NCBI RefSeq assembly: GCF_000835495.1
Contig: NW_015622541.1
Span: 3,844,001-3,908,000 of the forward strand
Source of the DNA: Cladophialophora immunda
Taxonomy: Eukaryota > Ascomycota > Eurotiomycetes > Chaetothyriales > Herpotrichiellaceae
Reading direction: 5' to 3'
DNA: 64,000 bases
The stretch's first letter is position 1, and each line of letters begins with the position of its first letter. Both the position numbers and the translations under genes were made by a program. The notes below the pieces were generated by a model. The model was not told the DNA's origin, did no database searches, and saw nothing but the letters and a program-made list of their open reading frames with translations. Below, piece by piece: positions 22,854-35,370 of this stretch.

Positions 22854-24026
22854 ATGTCGGGGACGATCCTTCACCGTAACCAAGCCACCACTGTTGTCCT
22901 GATCGACATCCCCCAATCTATTAGCGATGGTCAACAAGTTCCCTACGCGCTTCGATCGTCTCCAGCCCTTGCAAGCCCCTACCCAAGCACGGAACCGAAG
23001 GGATGGAAGCGAGAGGCTATGCTCAACAAAACAGCCGCTGACGAGCGGCTCTATCACGAGTCCGTGCAAAGGGAGATTCGTGCCGCATTGAGCGAGAGCC
23101 GGACATATCTGCATCGTCTGGGCGGGGCTTGGTACCGTCCACGCCACGCTTTGACCTCACATCCTGACTCGGCTCAGTCACCAGCCCGAACAAGAAATTC
23201 GGAGTGGTCTGCGAGCCCTGCTTTGTCCCATGCGGCGGCGCCTGTGGTGTTGTCGACCACAGAAAAAAGCGACCAGTTTCACTCTCTTGAAGATCTGCAA
23301 GGCACCATTGTCTACAACATCCGACCAGGGGCCGCAATAATTCAGGTTGGTGATATTGGTGACTTTGTTGTCCCTTCAGGATCTGCCTTCCTTTGGGCAA
23401 GTCTCGAATCAGGATTTCCCGCTTTCCTCTCAGCCCGTCGAGAACTATCACCCGAGAACAGGACCTTCGACATCATCCTTATGGATCCCCCCTGGCCGAA
23501 CCGCTCAGTCCGCAACTCTAATGCCTATAGAACGTCGGAAGCTCAAGTTCAGGATCCTTTTCTACGCACAGTGCGCATTGTGGGAGATTTCCTGGCTCCG
23601 CAAGGTCTTCTTGCCATTTGGGTCACTAACAAATCCTCTATACGCGCTAGAGTATTGCAGACATTTCAAGCACTAGATCTGCACCTCCATGAGGAATGGG
23701 TGTGGATCAAGATAACCGCCCAGGGTGTTCCCGTCAGCCAAATTGATGGTGTCTGGCGGAGGCCGTACGAGATCCTACTGTTACTTCGGAAAGGCCAACC
23801 TCCTCAAGGCCCTGCACGAAAGGTCATCGCTGCGGTTCCGGACTTGCATTCGCGAAAACCTTGTCTAAAGATATTGTTGGAAGAGCAGCTCCCTTCAAAA
23901 TACAGTGCTCTTGAACTCTTTGCGAGAAATCTGATAGCCGGCTGGTGGTCATGGGGCGACGAGGTGTTGAAGTTTCAGCATGAAAGCCAATGGGATGGTT
24001 ATGAGCGGTCTGGGGTAGAATTTTAG
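22854..24026 (+). CDS. MT-A70 family N6-adenine methyltransferase, METTL4-like
   Basis: A single exon encodes 390 residues. The catalytic motif DPPW is at 211-214, inside FDIILMDPPWPNRSV, followed by the WVTNKSSIR and EEWVWIKIT segments and a C-terminal ALELFARN that are typical of MT-A70 enzymes. The WVTNK and LFARNL patterns and the long non-catalytic N-terminal half favour METTL4 over METTL3 or METTL14. METTL4 relatives methylate N6 of 2'-O-methyladenosine in U2 snRNA and have been linked to DNA 6mA; the substrate in this fungus is not predictable. There is no clear targeting signal. The ATG at 22854 is in good context after a CT-rich leader. The gene sits 279 bp upstream of YUH1 on the same strand, probably without functional link. 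Confidence 0.9.
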   Translation: MSGTILHRNQATTVVLIDIPQSISDGQQVPYALRSSPALASPYPSTEPKGWKREAMLNKTAADERLYHESVQREIRAALSESRTYLHRLGGAWYRPRHALTSHPDSAQSPARTRNSEWSASPALSHAAAPVVLSTTEKSDQFHSLEDLQGTIVYNIRPGAAIIQVGDIGDFVVPSGSAFLWASLESGFPAFLSARRELSPENRTFDIILMDPPWPNRSVRNSNAYRTSEAQVQDPFLRTVRIVGDFLAPQGLLAIWVTNKSSIRARVLQTFQALDLHLHEEWVWIKITAQGVPVSQIDGVWRRPYEILLLLRKGQPPQGPARKVIAAVPDLHSRKPCLKILLEEQLPSKYSALELFARNLIAGWWSWGDEVLKFQHESQWDGYERSGVEF

Positions 24027-24305
24027 GACGTGATTCTCGTGCAGCTCGGGAAATTCGAGCAAGCAAGAGCGTTTCCGAGATGGGGACATCGGGGCCATGT
24101 ACTCGATAGTGAGGACACGAGGCTGACTCCCGCAAGGCTGTGCACTTCCGCCAATGAGAAACCCCAGGTGCCTGGATCTCCCCGCCATTGACGCAATTGG
24201 CAATTGCCTGTCTCTCCATTTTTATTGTCGCCTGCGAGCCTCACTCTTGGTCTCCTCATCTTGTAATTTTCATGTAAGAAGAGACCCCTACAACCTCGAA
24301 CAAAA

Positions 24306-25110
24306 ATGGCGGAAGCGGCACAGAAGAAGATGTTTGTTCCTCTCGGTAAAGGCACCCTCAGTTCTCGAACCCCTCCAAGGCAAACCCCCCACTAACTGCC
24401 TTGTACCAGAGAACAATCCCGAGGTGATGACCAACCTAGTCCACGAACTCGGCCTGTCCCAGTCCCTGCAATTCCACGATGTGTACTCCCTCACCGAACC
24501 CTCCTTACTGGACTTTCTCCCCCGCCCGGCCATCGCCCTGCTCCTCGTCTTCCCGGTTACCAGCACGTACGAGAAATTCCGATCTGAAGAGGACTCGTCG
24601 CGCGAGGACTACACCGGGTCCGGCGACCAAGAGCCCGTGGTCTGGTTCAAACAGACGATCGGCAACGCGTGTGGCTTGATCGGCTTACTACATGCCATCA
24701 CCAACGGCGAGGCACGGTCCAACATTGTCGAGGGCAGCGATCTGGAGAAACTGCTCAAAGAAGCCATTCCGCTGAAGCCAGCCGCACGTGCAGACCTCCT
24801 CTACAACAGCCCCACGCTCGAAGCCGCGCATGCAACCGCCGCAGCCAAGGGCGACACTGAAGCCCCGGAAGCCGAAGCGAACGTGGACCTCCACTTTGTC
24901 GCGTTCATCAAGGACAAAGATGGATACCTGTGGGAGATGGATGGGTCGAGAAAGGGACCTCTGAAGAGAGGCTTCTTGGGTCCCGAGGATGATGTGTTGA
25001 GCGAAAAGGGCCAGGAGCTGGGAGTCAGGGCGTTCTTGAAGAGGGAGGAACAGGCAGGCGGTGGGGAGCTGAGGTTCAGTGTCCTCATGCTAGGACCGAG
25101 TTTTGAATGA
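24306..25110 (+). CDS. YUH1: Ubiquitin C-terminal hydrolase, UCH family (Yuh1/UCHL3)
   Basis: Two exons (24306-24345, 24410-25110) with a 64 nt phase-1 intron (GTAAAG, CTAAC branch, CCAG) give 246 residues. It is a cysteine protease that trims small adducts and short extensions from ubiquitin or Nedd8/Rub1 precursors. The catalytic set is visible: Gln95 in VVWFKQTIGNACG, Cys101, His175 in NVDLHFVAFI, and Asp191 in LWEMDGSRKGP. The crossover-loop region (about 145-172) is Ala and Glu-rich and longer than in yeast. Length fits the 230-250 residue UCH class without the C-terminal tail of UCH37. Its 3' end converges on ATP25 367 bp away. Confidence 0.95.
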
Positions 25111-25477
25111 CCTCGACGACTACCGGCGCATGCCGTCGTTGTCCGGGGAGGAATAATTCTTGAGTACGACCGTGGCTTGATTCTGCAGCATATGCAGGTG
25201 TTGCGCATTAGTTGGCTGGGACAACAGGAACTTACGGATTCAGAGGACAGGACAGGGATGACATAGGCTTGCCAACAGGCATCAAACGACTTTCATGACG
25301 GTGAGACGATGCAGTCAGCCTGATTTGGCTCGACCCAGTTGAGTGCATACATTTTGCTTGGACCACTGGATTCTGGGGCTGCGTCCAGCTTCAAGATGTC
25401 CTTGAACTTAACTTGGCTCGTTCTTCTGCTTTATACTCTCATTATAGCCCTGCCGTCCTTGTACATCCGCAGCGTGC
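25111..25477. other. Convergent spacer between YUH1 and ATP25
   Basis: Contains the two 3' ends. Nothing else is seen, including no continuation of the ATP25 reading frame that would supply its usual C-terminal half. Confidence 0.5.
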
Positions 25478-26575
25478 TCATAAATCGGCTTCGGCGCCGC
25501 CTGCTATCCTCCCCTGCTCTTGCTGCAATCGTTCCAGGGCAGCCTCCGCCTCGACATTAGCCTTCTCCTCTCGCTGTGCCCGTCTCGTGTTCCGCACGTC
25601 CCACAGGCCCTCCAGATCCATCTCGACCCGCTTCTCTTCCGTAAACATCTGCACCACGATACGTGGCGAGTCCGATCGCGAGCCGAACCCGATGTAGTCC
25701 TCTGCAGGATTTTGATATTCATCCTCTTCATCTTCTGCAAGTGTCTCTTGCATCTTCCTTGTCATGGTAGCGTTCGTGGGAGCAGACGAGGAGACGCGCT
25801 GTCCCTCACGCTGTCCCTCACCAACCTCTACCTCTATGTCTTCTTCACCTTCACCCTCTTGGATTTCCGGCGTCACAGCCTCATCGACCGGGCCCATATT
25901 TACGCAGATCCACCCCGTGGTGATCCCGTCATCGGCATCCTTCATCGCAACCGTATTGCCCACGCTCTGCGCCAACTTCATCTTCCTCGCCTTCCTCCTC
26001 AGCTTCAGTTTCAACTCGTTCCTCCCGAGTAACCCGTCCGCGTACGGTCTCAATTTGTGCTCCTTCCTCACCCAGCGGCAGAAGCGGTCGGCGGAGACGT
26101 TCAAATGCTTGACAGACCGCGCAGTGCCAATGATCATCAGGAGGTTGGAGCCTAACGCGGGTGGTGGATCGAGCTGCCGCAGGTCTAGGAGGATGAGGTT
26201 ATCCAGCCCGATCTGCGTGGACAGGTGCGCGAGGACAGGCGAGAGGATCGGTGGAGGATCGTGTGGCAAGGGCGGGATCTCCTGCAGAGCGAGCAGGGGG
26301 GATATAGGAGAGGGCGGAGTGGGATCTTCAATTTGGAGGTACCATGGAACCGCAGAAGAAGGCGGAGGCGGTTCTGATGAGGATTCTGACGAATATTGCA
26401 CCTCGGATTGTTTCAAAGGCGCAAAGCGAGTAAATCTTCGAGTGGGTTGGCTTGTCAGCCGGGAAACTCGTGGAGGGCGAGAGACTTGAACTAGGACTGA
26501 AATCCCAGCGAGAGAAGTAAATGCCTCGAGAATTGAATATCGACAGGATGTGCACCGCACCATCGATCGATGCAT
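25478..26575 (-). CDS. ATP25: Atp25-type mitochondrial Iojap/RsfS-domain protein, short form
   Basis: The frame encodes 365 residues from the ATG at 26573-26575. That start gives an Arg/Cys-bearing, acid-free N-terminus ([12 protein letters not shown]) suited to mitochondrial import. The frame is open further up to a non-conserved ATG at 26716. An RsfS/Iojap-like domain spans about residues 75-250 ([61 protein letters not shown]), as in the N-terminal half of Atp25. In yeast that half helps Atp9 ring assembly, and the C-terminal half stabilises the ATP9 (OLI1) mRNA. The second half is absent: after the domain comes an acidic linker and a short coiled, Glu/Arg-rich tail ending at 25478. Whether the gene is naturally short or truncated cannot be told. 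Confidence 0.8.
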   Translation of the reverse strand: MHRSMVRCTSCRYSILEAFTSLAGISVLVQVSRPPRVSRLTSQPTRRFTRFAPLKQSEVQYSSESSSEPPPPSSAVPWYLQIEDPTPPSPISPLLALQEIPPLPHDPPPILSPVLAHLSTQIGLDNLILLDLRQLDPPPALGSNLLMIIGTARSVKHLNVSADRFCRWVRKEHKLRPYADGLLGRNELKLKLRRKARKMKLAQSVGNTVAMKDADDGITTGWICVNMGPVDEAVTPEIQEGEGEEDIEVEVGEGQREGQRVSSSAPTNATMTRKMQETLAEDEEDEYQNPAEDYIGFGSRSDSPRIVVQMFTEEKRVEMDLEGLWDVRNTRRAQREEKANVEAEAALERLQQEQGRIAGGAEADL

Positions 26576-28251
26576 CTTGTAACACTGATTTCGGACAAAA
26601 TAATGGCACGGAGAAAGAAAAACTGCAAGCAAATAGTCAAGATGACAATGGCGGGATGGACGTGGACTGGAGCGAATGTTTTTCGATGAAGAGCCGCATC
26701 CAGAGTGGATGTTCAATCACCTGTCGGGACAATGTTGATCCTTGTCCGACACCCACAGTCTCCGCCCCCCTATTCGACCTTTCTCAGCCTTGCGACTGAC
26801 CCCGTAACCACATCGTGGTTTGCAAGCCGCCGGAAGACTGAGAGGACGTATTCAGCAATAGTGGAACAGCATTAATATGGCGATATCTCATTCACCAATT
26901 ATGGACCCATAAACAAGCACAATATATCCTTCCGGCCAGGAAGCAAAGTACGGAGCATGATGCGAGAAGGGCTGCGCAGGAAAGTTGACGGACCCTCTCG
27001 TCCGAAATTCTGCGACCAGTGTTTATTTCGGCGACTTGCTTTCTTCTGTCCCAGCATCCTGCTTTTTGGAGACATGGCCAAAGAGTTGACGCCTTCTTGG
27101 GTTTGTGGAGATTCACCTCTCTCAAGTTGCTTCTTTGACCTTGTCACTAATGCTCCCCCACCCTTCGTTCCAGAAATATAGTCTCAGCATGGCATTGCTG
27201 AGTCTAACCTGTTGAGCCAAGCAGAAGCCATCACCTTCAGCCTTTCCATCAATGCTGGACATCACTTGGAAATATGTTGCTTGGCGATTTGAGGACTCAC
27301 CAACGAGATGTTTTGTGCACCCACTGCAGCCAAGGCAAGCCTGATCACCAAAAAAATTGTCCACAGTCTCCCCTGCTTGAACCCTCAATCCACACCCACA
27401 CAAAGTCACAATTGCGAAGGTGCAAAACCTCTGTCTCGACGGCGTCCACAAAGTGCGGGCGCCGTCGAGGTAAGTGAAACCCTCCGTGTTGGAGGCGTTT
27501 TTCTCAGCTCAGTTCGACGAATCGCAATCATCCTCTAAAGCGCCCAATTAAGTGTGAAAACATGGTATGCCGACGCTCATGTAGTCAGGGACGGGTTGGC
27601 TTCATCCGAGTTGCTGACAGGAAATGCGGCAAATAAAGATATAAAGCAAGAATTTGTGGACAGGTGGAGGCTGGTGTGGCGGAAACCTCTGCCATGAGAA
27701 GTCTTGATGGAAGTCACATGCGAGGTTTCGACTTTGGCGTACACGTCCAGCTGCTCTTCACCAGAGTGTCAGTCGGCTATACCGCTCAATGGATTGTGCA
27801 AGGCGAGTCCTGCGTACGGTGCCATGGCTGTGAGCCAATAGGTCTTGTCACCATTCAGAAGGTTTATATCTGCTCCAGGCGAAAAGAGCTCCAGGCTCTC
27901 ATGATGCTGCTCGGGACCTCATGACTTTACAGAACTCAGCTATAATTCTACGTCTTGCCAAAGCAGCAGTTCGATCTTCTGGCGTTCCTCGAAGTCACCT
28001 ACACACGGAAGCTTCACAACTGGCTGTTGTTTCACGACATCGAACTCTCATCCCACTTTGAGCTTTCCGTCAGCTTTGCCTTTGACCTTTCAGCTTATGC
28101 AGAACATTGCCATCCTCCTTTCTGACTGCATCGCAACCTGATGGTCTTGTTGATGCTATCGCCCACTGACGAGAGAAGCAGCTACTGATTTTCTGAGGAG
28201 CCTGACTTTCTTGGTCCATGTTCACTTCCCATTTATTCAGCAAAAGTCTCT
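26576..28251. other. Divergent intergenic region, 1.7 kb
   Basis: Promoters of ATP25 and the coiled-coil gene must lie here. A minus-strand frame open for about 130 codons (27122-27510) has three cysteine pairs but no start codon and no recognisable family; I regard it as uncertain. Nothing else stands out. Confidence 0.4.
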
Positions 28252-29466
28252 ATGGCCGCATCAAACAGCGCGATGAACGGCACTTCATCTTCTTCCCCCA
28301 CCACTATGGCTGCTTGCGCATCGACTCCACCCACTACTCCGGCGGAATCCACGTCGATAAGCGTCACGTCTGAACCAGCATTCTCCCCAGCGTCTGACCG
28401 ATTGGCACAGTACATCCAGTCTCGAGTCGAAAAGAAACATCGAGAGAAAGAGATCATTCGCAGCAAAGTGGGGCAGGCGAAAAAAGAGCTCGATGATAAC
28501 CGCGATCGCGAATCCAAACTGCGCAAGACTCTGGTGGGAGAGGAGCAGACTCTTGTAACAGAGAAGAAGAGTCTTGAGAAGATCGACAACAAAATCAAGC
28601 AAGCTCGAGAGCAGTACAAGTCCAAGCAAAAGGAAGTCGCTTGCGTGCAAAAGTCCGTCAATCAACTAAGAGGGGCAATCACTAAGGTCGAGGGTTCCAT
28701 CCGCGATGGCGAGACCAATGTTAAGGAGTGGGAGCAGGAGCTGGAAGATGGGCTTGAAAGCGAAACCGCCGAAATCACTCGTCAAGCCAATATACTTGAC
28801 ATGAGTGCTTCAGAGATCGAAGCTATGGCGATACATGCGGCGACCAACCGTGCCTTCGGAGATAAAATCGCGAGGGCGGCCCAAGACACAGCGACTTCAG
28901 TCATGATCAGAGAGATCCAAAGCGATATGTATAGCAGAATGACAGGCGTTACTCCCGACGAGTTCAAAGACCTGATGCAGCGAATCCAATCCACCAAGGA
29001 AGCACTGTTTGGCGAAGCCACGTGCGAAGAGGGCGATGACGCAGACGATGCGTCCGAGGAATCTGAGAGCGATCGCGACAGAATTGGAGACTCCAAAGAA
29101 GTTTGCGCCGACAAGGCTGATCCGGAAGAAACGGACAGCGATGATAAGATCATCAGCCCAGGCCGGCGAAGAAGCAAGCCCTCAGACAAGAAACCGCCCC
29201 CGAAAAGAAGAAGACTCATCCGTACGTACCAGTCCTCGGGACGGCAGACGCGGAAGGAAAGACCGTCTCGTCAACGCCCCCGATCTCCGCCTTCGCGGCC
29301 CAAACCAGAACCGTCCCCCGTTCAACACCCTGCTGATTTCATGAGGGTAGTCGAAACAGCAACCGGGTCGACAGAGTTCGGAGTTATGCAGCGCGACAAG
29401 GAACCCGTCCGGAACTTGGTTCGCAAGGACCCAATCCAGCCTCAAAGTCCTGGCCCCGAAAAGTAG
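28252..29466 (+). CDS. Coiled-coil protein of unknown function
   Basis: An intronless frame encodes 404 residues from the first ATG. Residues 1-45 are Ser/Thr/Pro-rich and probably disordered. Residues about 50-170 form a long charged helix with heptad-like spacing of Leu, Ile and Val, typical of a coiled coil. Residues 175-255 are a helical block with conserved-looking MSASEIEAMAIHAATNRAFGDK. After that come an acidic Asp/Glu/Ser tract (about 258-300) and a basic, proline-rich tail with candidate nuclear signals (RRRSKPSDKKPPPKRRR). I do not recognise a family. Composition suggests a nuclear scaffold or adaptor, which is inference only. Codon use resembles the neighbours. It converges on HDA1 655 bp away. 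Confidence 0.7.
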   Translation: MAASNSAMNGTSSSSPTTMAACASTPPTTPAESTSISVTSEPAFSPASDRLAQYIQSRVEKKHREKEIIRSKVGQAKKELDDNRDRESKLRKTLVGEEQTLVTEKKSLEKIDNKIKQAREQYKSKQKEVACVQKSVNQLRGAITKVEGSIRDGETNVKEWEQELEDGLESETAEITRQANILDMSASEIEAMAIHAATNRAFGDKIARAAQDTATSVMIREIQSDMYSRMTGVTPDEFKDLMQRIQSTKEALFGEATCEEGDDADDASEESESDRDRIGDSKEVCADKADPEETDSDDKIISPGRRRSKPSDKKPPPKRRRLIRTYQSSGRQTRKERPSRQRPRSPPSRPKPEPSPVQHPADFMRVVETATGSTEFGVMQRDKEPVRNLVRKDPIQPQSPGPEK

Positions 29467-30120
29467 ACATACCAGCACAGCGGCCGAGCAGGCGGACCAG
29501 GACACCGCCATTTCCGCGCCAACCACACTTCAAGCCGCTGGGACAAACCAAGAGAAAGTCTAGGGTCCTGGTCTCAAAGTCCACAGACAACAACATGGGG
29601 GGTGAGTCACGAGCTTTTATGCATGAGGAGAATCGGGACATTTTCCAACAGTCATGTGCTGAAGCACATCGACGTAGACTCGAAAGCCTAACGACATGGA
29701 TTTCATCATATGGCTTCGAATGGACTGGGATAGGGAATTCCCTTTGCTTCACACTTGGGATAGGGCGGATAGAATGGATCAAACAGATGAATATACCAGC
29801 TATGGTATCTAGCCGAAGCAGAGCGCGCGAAAATATGACATGGAAAATACAGCAACGAAGAATCGCATTTGTGTCGTGCACGTCGTTTATGTAGGACCAG
29901 GGCGAGACCACGTACATTGACATCCTCCATACTCACGTCCTCCCCCCTGATCTCTTGACCGGGGGAGTCTGTCTCGTCAAGTCCTTCCCAACTATTGTAA
30001 CCCCCCAGTCACACATACACTGATCCGCGCCCACATAGGTAACCTGGGGTACACAGCTCCCCCATCGCCTCCCTGGATGAAGGACGGACACCCAGAATGG
30101 GCTCCTGACTCGCCAAACAT
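29467..30120. other. Convergent spacer, coiled-coil gene / HDA1
   Basis: Holds two 3' ends. No further exon of either gene is evident, although a small C-terminal exon for the coiled-coil gene cannot be excluded. Confidence 0.4.
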
Positions 30121-33100
30121 TCACGGCTCCATCTTCATATACACATCGCCGCCGGCACCAGCGGACGCTGAGCGTGGGTGTTTTGCCGCTGGTCGTGGAG
30201 GTGCCGGTGCCACTGTTATCGTGTCTGAAATCGTATCCAGGTCCTCCTCGACTTTGGAAAATCCACCAGCGGCGCTTGGGCCCTGGGTTCCAGGTTCGCC
30301 GGCCGGCGCGGCTTCCATCGCAGCGGGGTCTTCGACGGTGTCGGCATCACTCTCCCGGCCCCTTTGTTCTACATCTCCATCCTCGCCCACCACTGCCATC
30401 GCATTCTCGTCTCTGCGCCGGATGATCTTGTCCGACATCCACTGGAAGACCTGTTCCCTGTTCTGGATCATGATCTGGTTCAGAACGTCCCCCTCACTCT
30501 TCACAAGCCGGCCGTATCGCTTGCTCACTTTCCCACCTTCCTTTTCCTTCTTCCACAGGCTGTGCTTGGCGCTGACAAACACCAGCGAGTTTTCGTGGTA
30601 CCACTGACTGACCCAGTGATGGCCCCCGGGATTGCTTATGGGGCGGATCGGCTGGGTGGATATGAAACACACGATCCCCACGAGGTTTGGATAGACGTTT
30701 TCGTTCTCCGACACCAGTTTCGCGATCGCATGGCACGCGTGGCCCGCGCCTATGAGTACAATTCCCCAAGGGAAGTCGTAAGGTTCAATGTAGTTTTCCC
30801 AGAGGTACGAGGCAAGTTTCTGGCCTTCCTTTCTCGCAAGATCGGTCGCTGTGGAAGCGTACTCGACATCTGTAGACAATCCGTATGGGTGTTCGGTATC
30901 GTCAACGGGAGAAACCGTGACAAACTCGGGAATATTGACATCGATGACACCCATGCCGTGGGAAACCGCCCACTCGACGTACGACTGTGTGCCGTCAACC
31001 TTTGTATGTGTGAGCAGGTTGGAATGGTCCATCATATGATCGGGAAGTCAAGGGGGGGGGGGGGGAAGAGAAGTGAAGACGGAGCAGCGAGAGAAGGAAA
31101 CGTACGAGCCATGTGTCATGGGGTTTCTGTTGCGTGGAGGAGAGGCCATTGTTGGGGCTGAGAAGATCAGGTCTGCAGCAGAACTTGTCAGACGCCTGTT
31201 TGAGATGGTCTAATCGTACAGTGCAGCACTTACGAGTCATGGAATATGATCATCAAAGCTTCCTTGTTCTCGTAATTGGCTCTGTCTTCCATATCAGCCA
31301 GGGGTCCAGCATCGGCCTCGCAGATTGCGGCTTACGTGGCGAGGACCTGCTGGTCAAATGATTTTGATACTGTGTCGCGGTAGATATAGAGTTGGGTGAA
31401 CTTGTATTGGTCATAGAGGTGCTTGGCCTGATACTGGCGGATGATGTCTAGTTGGGAGGAGACATGAGTAAGTTTTTTTTTTTGCAAGGATCCAACAAGG
31501 GGAATAGAGCGCGTCCTAAGCTCAGTTCTTACCATGCAATCTCTCTCCACCAAGCATGCCGCCGATCGGGCTCTTGGGATAGATGCTTCTCCAGTACTTC
31601 GATTGGATATTTCGAACTTTGGCCACGGTATCCACTGCACTCTGTGTGGCTGCCGTCGCTTGCAGGCGATCAGGTGGCTCACCCATCAAAGTACGTGTGA
31701 CTGCGAGTGCGGACTTCGAGATAGCACTGAAGTTGTAACCACCTTCCAAACACACGGCAATCCTCCCTCCAGCAAGTGACATCAGCATGTGCGTCATGTG
31801 TGCATAGCAGGGCGGTGAGACGGAACAACCACCCAATTCATCACCGGCTGCGGCGTCGAAGCCCGCAGCAATGATAACAAAGTCCGGGTCAAATTCAGTG
31901 GCGATGGGCATGACGACGTTTTGGAACGCGTACATGTAATCACCGTCACCCATGCCTTTCGTCGGCCAGGGGATGTTGACGTTTCTTTCGCAGACGTAAG
32001 TGTTTGTCACAATGGAGTGAGTGAAAGTTCATGGACTTACTTTCCCTTGCCAGCGTCAATGCCACAGTGATCCATGTCGCCTTCGTTCCCTGAAGGATAG
32101 AATGTTCCGTTCATATGGACATGCAAAGATATGTAGAGAACATTGGGGTCATTGTAGAAGGCTTGTTGGCAGCCATTGCCTGAAACACGTCAGTCTGAGC
32201 GTTACATCTCAAAAGTGCAGCTTGGCTGACCATGATGGACGTCCCTGAAACCCTTTGGCATTAGCTTTATATTCAGATACCACTGCGCCGAAGACAACTG
32301 ACCAATCCACAATCAGAATTTTCCGGCATTCGTTCCCAAAATCTTTCTGGCAGACTCTAGAGGCGATGGAGACATTGTTGAAGAGACAAAATCCCATAGG
32401 CTGCCCAATCTCGGCATGGTGACCCGGAGGCCGGATGACGGCGATCGCATTCTTTACCTTTCGCGACATTACCGCCCGACATGTCTCGATCGCTGCCCCC
32501 GCGGATAGTTTGCCTGAGAAGAATGACAGCCGGTTGAAGTAGATGGAATCCATGTCGCGATGCTCCGCAAGATCTATCAGGTCTTCGTCGCTCATTGCTG
32601 CAGTGCGTTCCCCAAGAATTAGCTCGGAAGTTCTGGAGGCGAAGCTCGTTTTCGTGAAAGGGACTTACTAGCGGTGCTCCTGACGAGCTCATATTGCTCT
32701 TTCTTATGGACCAATAGACACTCATCCTCCGTGGCTTCACGGGCATCGATTCGATATAGGGGCATCTCCACCACCGGCGGGTGCTTCTTGTCATCCACCA
32801 ATCCGGCTTGGCAGAGCTCTTTGTAGATGTAATAAATCCGTCTGGGATCTTCAGGATGCACACTTGCGCCGCTCGTTGCTGCCACTTCGGCGTGATATCG
32901 CATGCGTTCATCGTAACATAGACCGGTGGGAAGCTTGGAGATCGGCAGACCGCGTTTGGATGGCAGGACAGGTTCGTGGATTTCGGAAGAGGTATCAGAT
33001 AACAAGCTATCTTCATACTCGTCTTCCGTTGGGCTTTCGATTTTCAAGCGGGTGTCGATATCTGCAGAAACATCCGGGGTCCCTCTCATGGAAGTGTCAC

Positions 33101-33203
33101 CTGACAGAAAGGCAGGCTCTTGGACCCGCAGAACAGGATTGGGAAACCGCGCGCCATCCGAGGAATGAAGTCTTTCCTGGCCTGGTGGCGGTATCTGAGC
33201 CAT
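30121..33203 (-). CDS. HDA1: Class II histone deacetylase Hda1/HdaA with Arb2 domain
   Basis: Nine exons are inferred on the minus strand: 32669-33203, 32303-32597, 32231-32244, 32041-32179, 31533-31984, 31336-31447, 31234-31281, 31106-31172 and 30121-30999. They close exactly in frame at 846 residues. The zinc-dependent deacetylase domain (about 105-450) keeps RPPGHHAE, the DVHHGNG motif, FIAAGFDA-like IIAAGFDAAAGD and LEGGYN, so it should be active on nuclear histones. The C-terminal part (about 540-760) is the Arb2 domain characteristic of fungal Hda1, with IDVNIPEFVTVSP and GIVLIGAGHACHAI. A 14 nt exon encodes the catalytic DVHH residues. The last intron (31000-31105) carries a run of 14 G (C on the coding strand) and ends with AAAG, a weak acceptor, so that junction is the least certain. 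The acidic tail (about 770-846) is disordered. The first ATG of the frame is 33203. Confidence 0.92.
31052..31065. repeat. G14 homopolymer in HDA1 intron
   Basis: Fourteen consecutive G on the + strand, inside the last HDA1 intron, where they read as a polypyrimidine tract on the sense strand. A T11 run at 31473-31483 lies in another intron of the same gene. Confidence 0.9.
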
Positions 33204-34056
33204 TCTGAATGATCCAAACGGTTGGTGGAATACCAAGGCTGCCTTGAGCTTAGAAGGCAAGCTAGAGATGGGTTAAAGAGGCTGCATAGTGTTTGAGAGA
33301 GCCGCGCCAGCAAATGAAGGTTTGTCGTGCCACTCTAGACCAAGAACAGGATCCTCCTCTGAGCGACCTATGAAGAAGATGTTAGTCGCCGAACTAACAT
33401 CTTTATGTGTTCAGATTGTTGTAGTAGCATGAGAGGACAGATACTAGCGGTTTGGTACATATACCGAACCGCTCTTGGCTAGCAGTATCAAGTCAACAAC
33501 CACATACCTATGCCGAAGTTTGGGCGCCTTTGTTCTCGGAAGGAGCTTTGCGGGCTTTGATCAAGCTTCTAACAAAGATGATAGAAATCACAAGGTACCA
33601 GGGAGTTATTCTAATGACCTAGGAGGCCGTCGGTTGATCTTGTTACGCCTGCTGGCAGCAATCAATCCAACTGGAGGTGGAACGTTTCAGAGGAAGCCCA
33701 GCCAGGGATTGCCAAGAGACGCTTCACGTGATGGTGAAGGAAGGCTGCGATCACGTGCCAAGGCTTCGAAACAACCGTTTAGAGCGCGCCAATCCGGAGC
33801 ATGATAATTTTGTTCTTGCTGGCAATACAGGGAGACTCGCATTTTCCTATCTGAGCTAGGTCGTAGTAAGGATACGTATCGGTGCTTCCAAGCAAACCAT
33901 ATCACCAGGTGAGACTTGATCTATGTTGCGCTTCGTCCCGTCTTTCGCCCCGATCTTCTTTTTACCTCATGCGACACTAACCTCGATTTCCGAAGCCTCG
34001 GTTAAGAAAGAATTATTGGCGTTTGTTGAAGAATCGGTGGTACCAAGACCTGTCCT
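33204..34056. other. Intergenic, HDA1 promoter and gpdA terminator
   Basis: Both neighbours are on the minus strand. Short open frames on the + strand here lack support. Confidence 0.5.

Positions 34057-35370
<1,314 letters not shown>

Noticed and set aside
27122..27510. Minus-strand frame with three cysteine pairs
   Set aside because: There is no start codon, a strong internal GTGAGT donor leads to a stop, and no family is recognised. A 130-codon chance frame is expected a few times in this much non-coding DNA.
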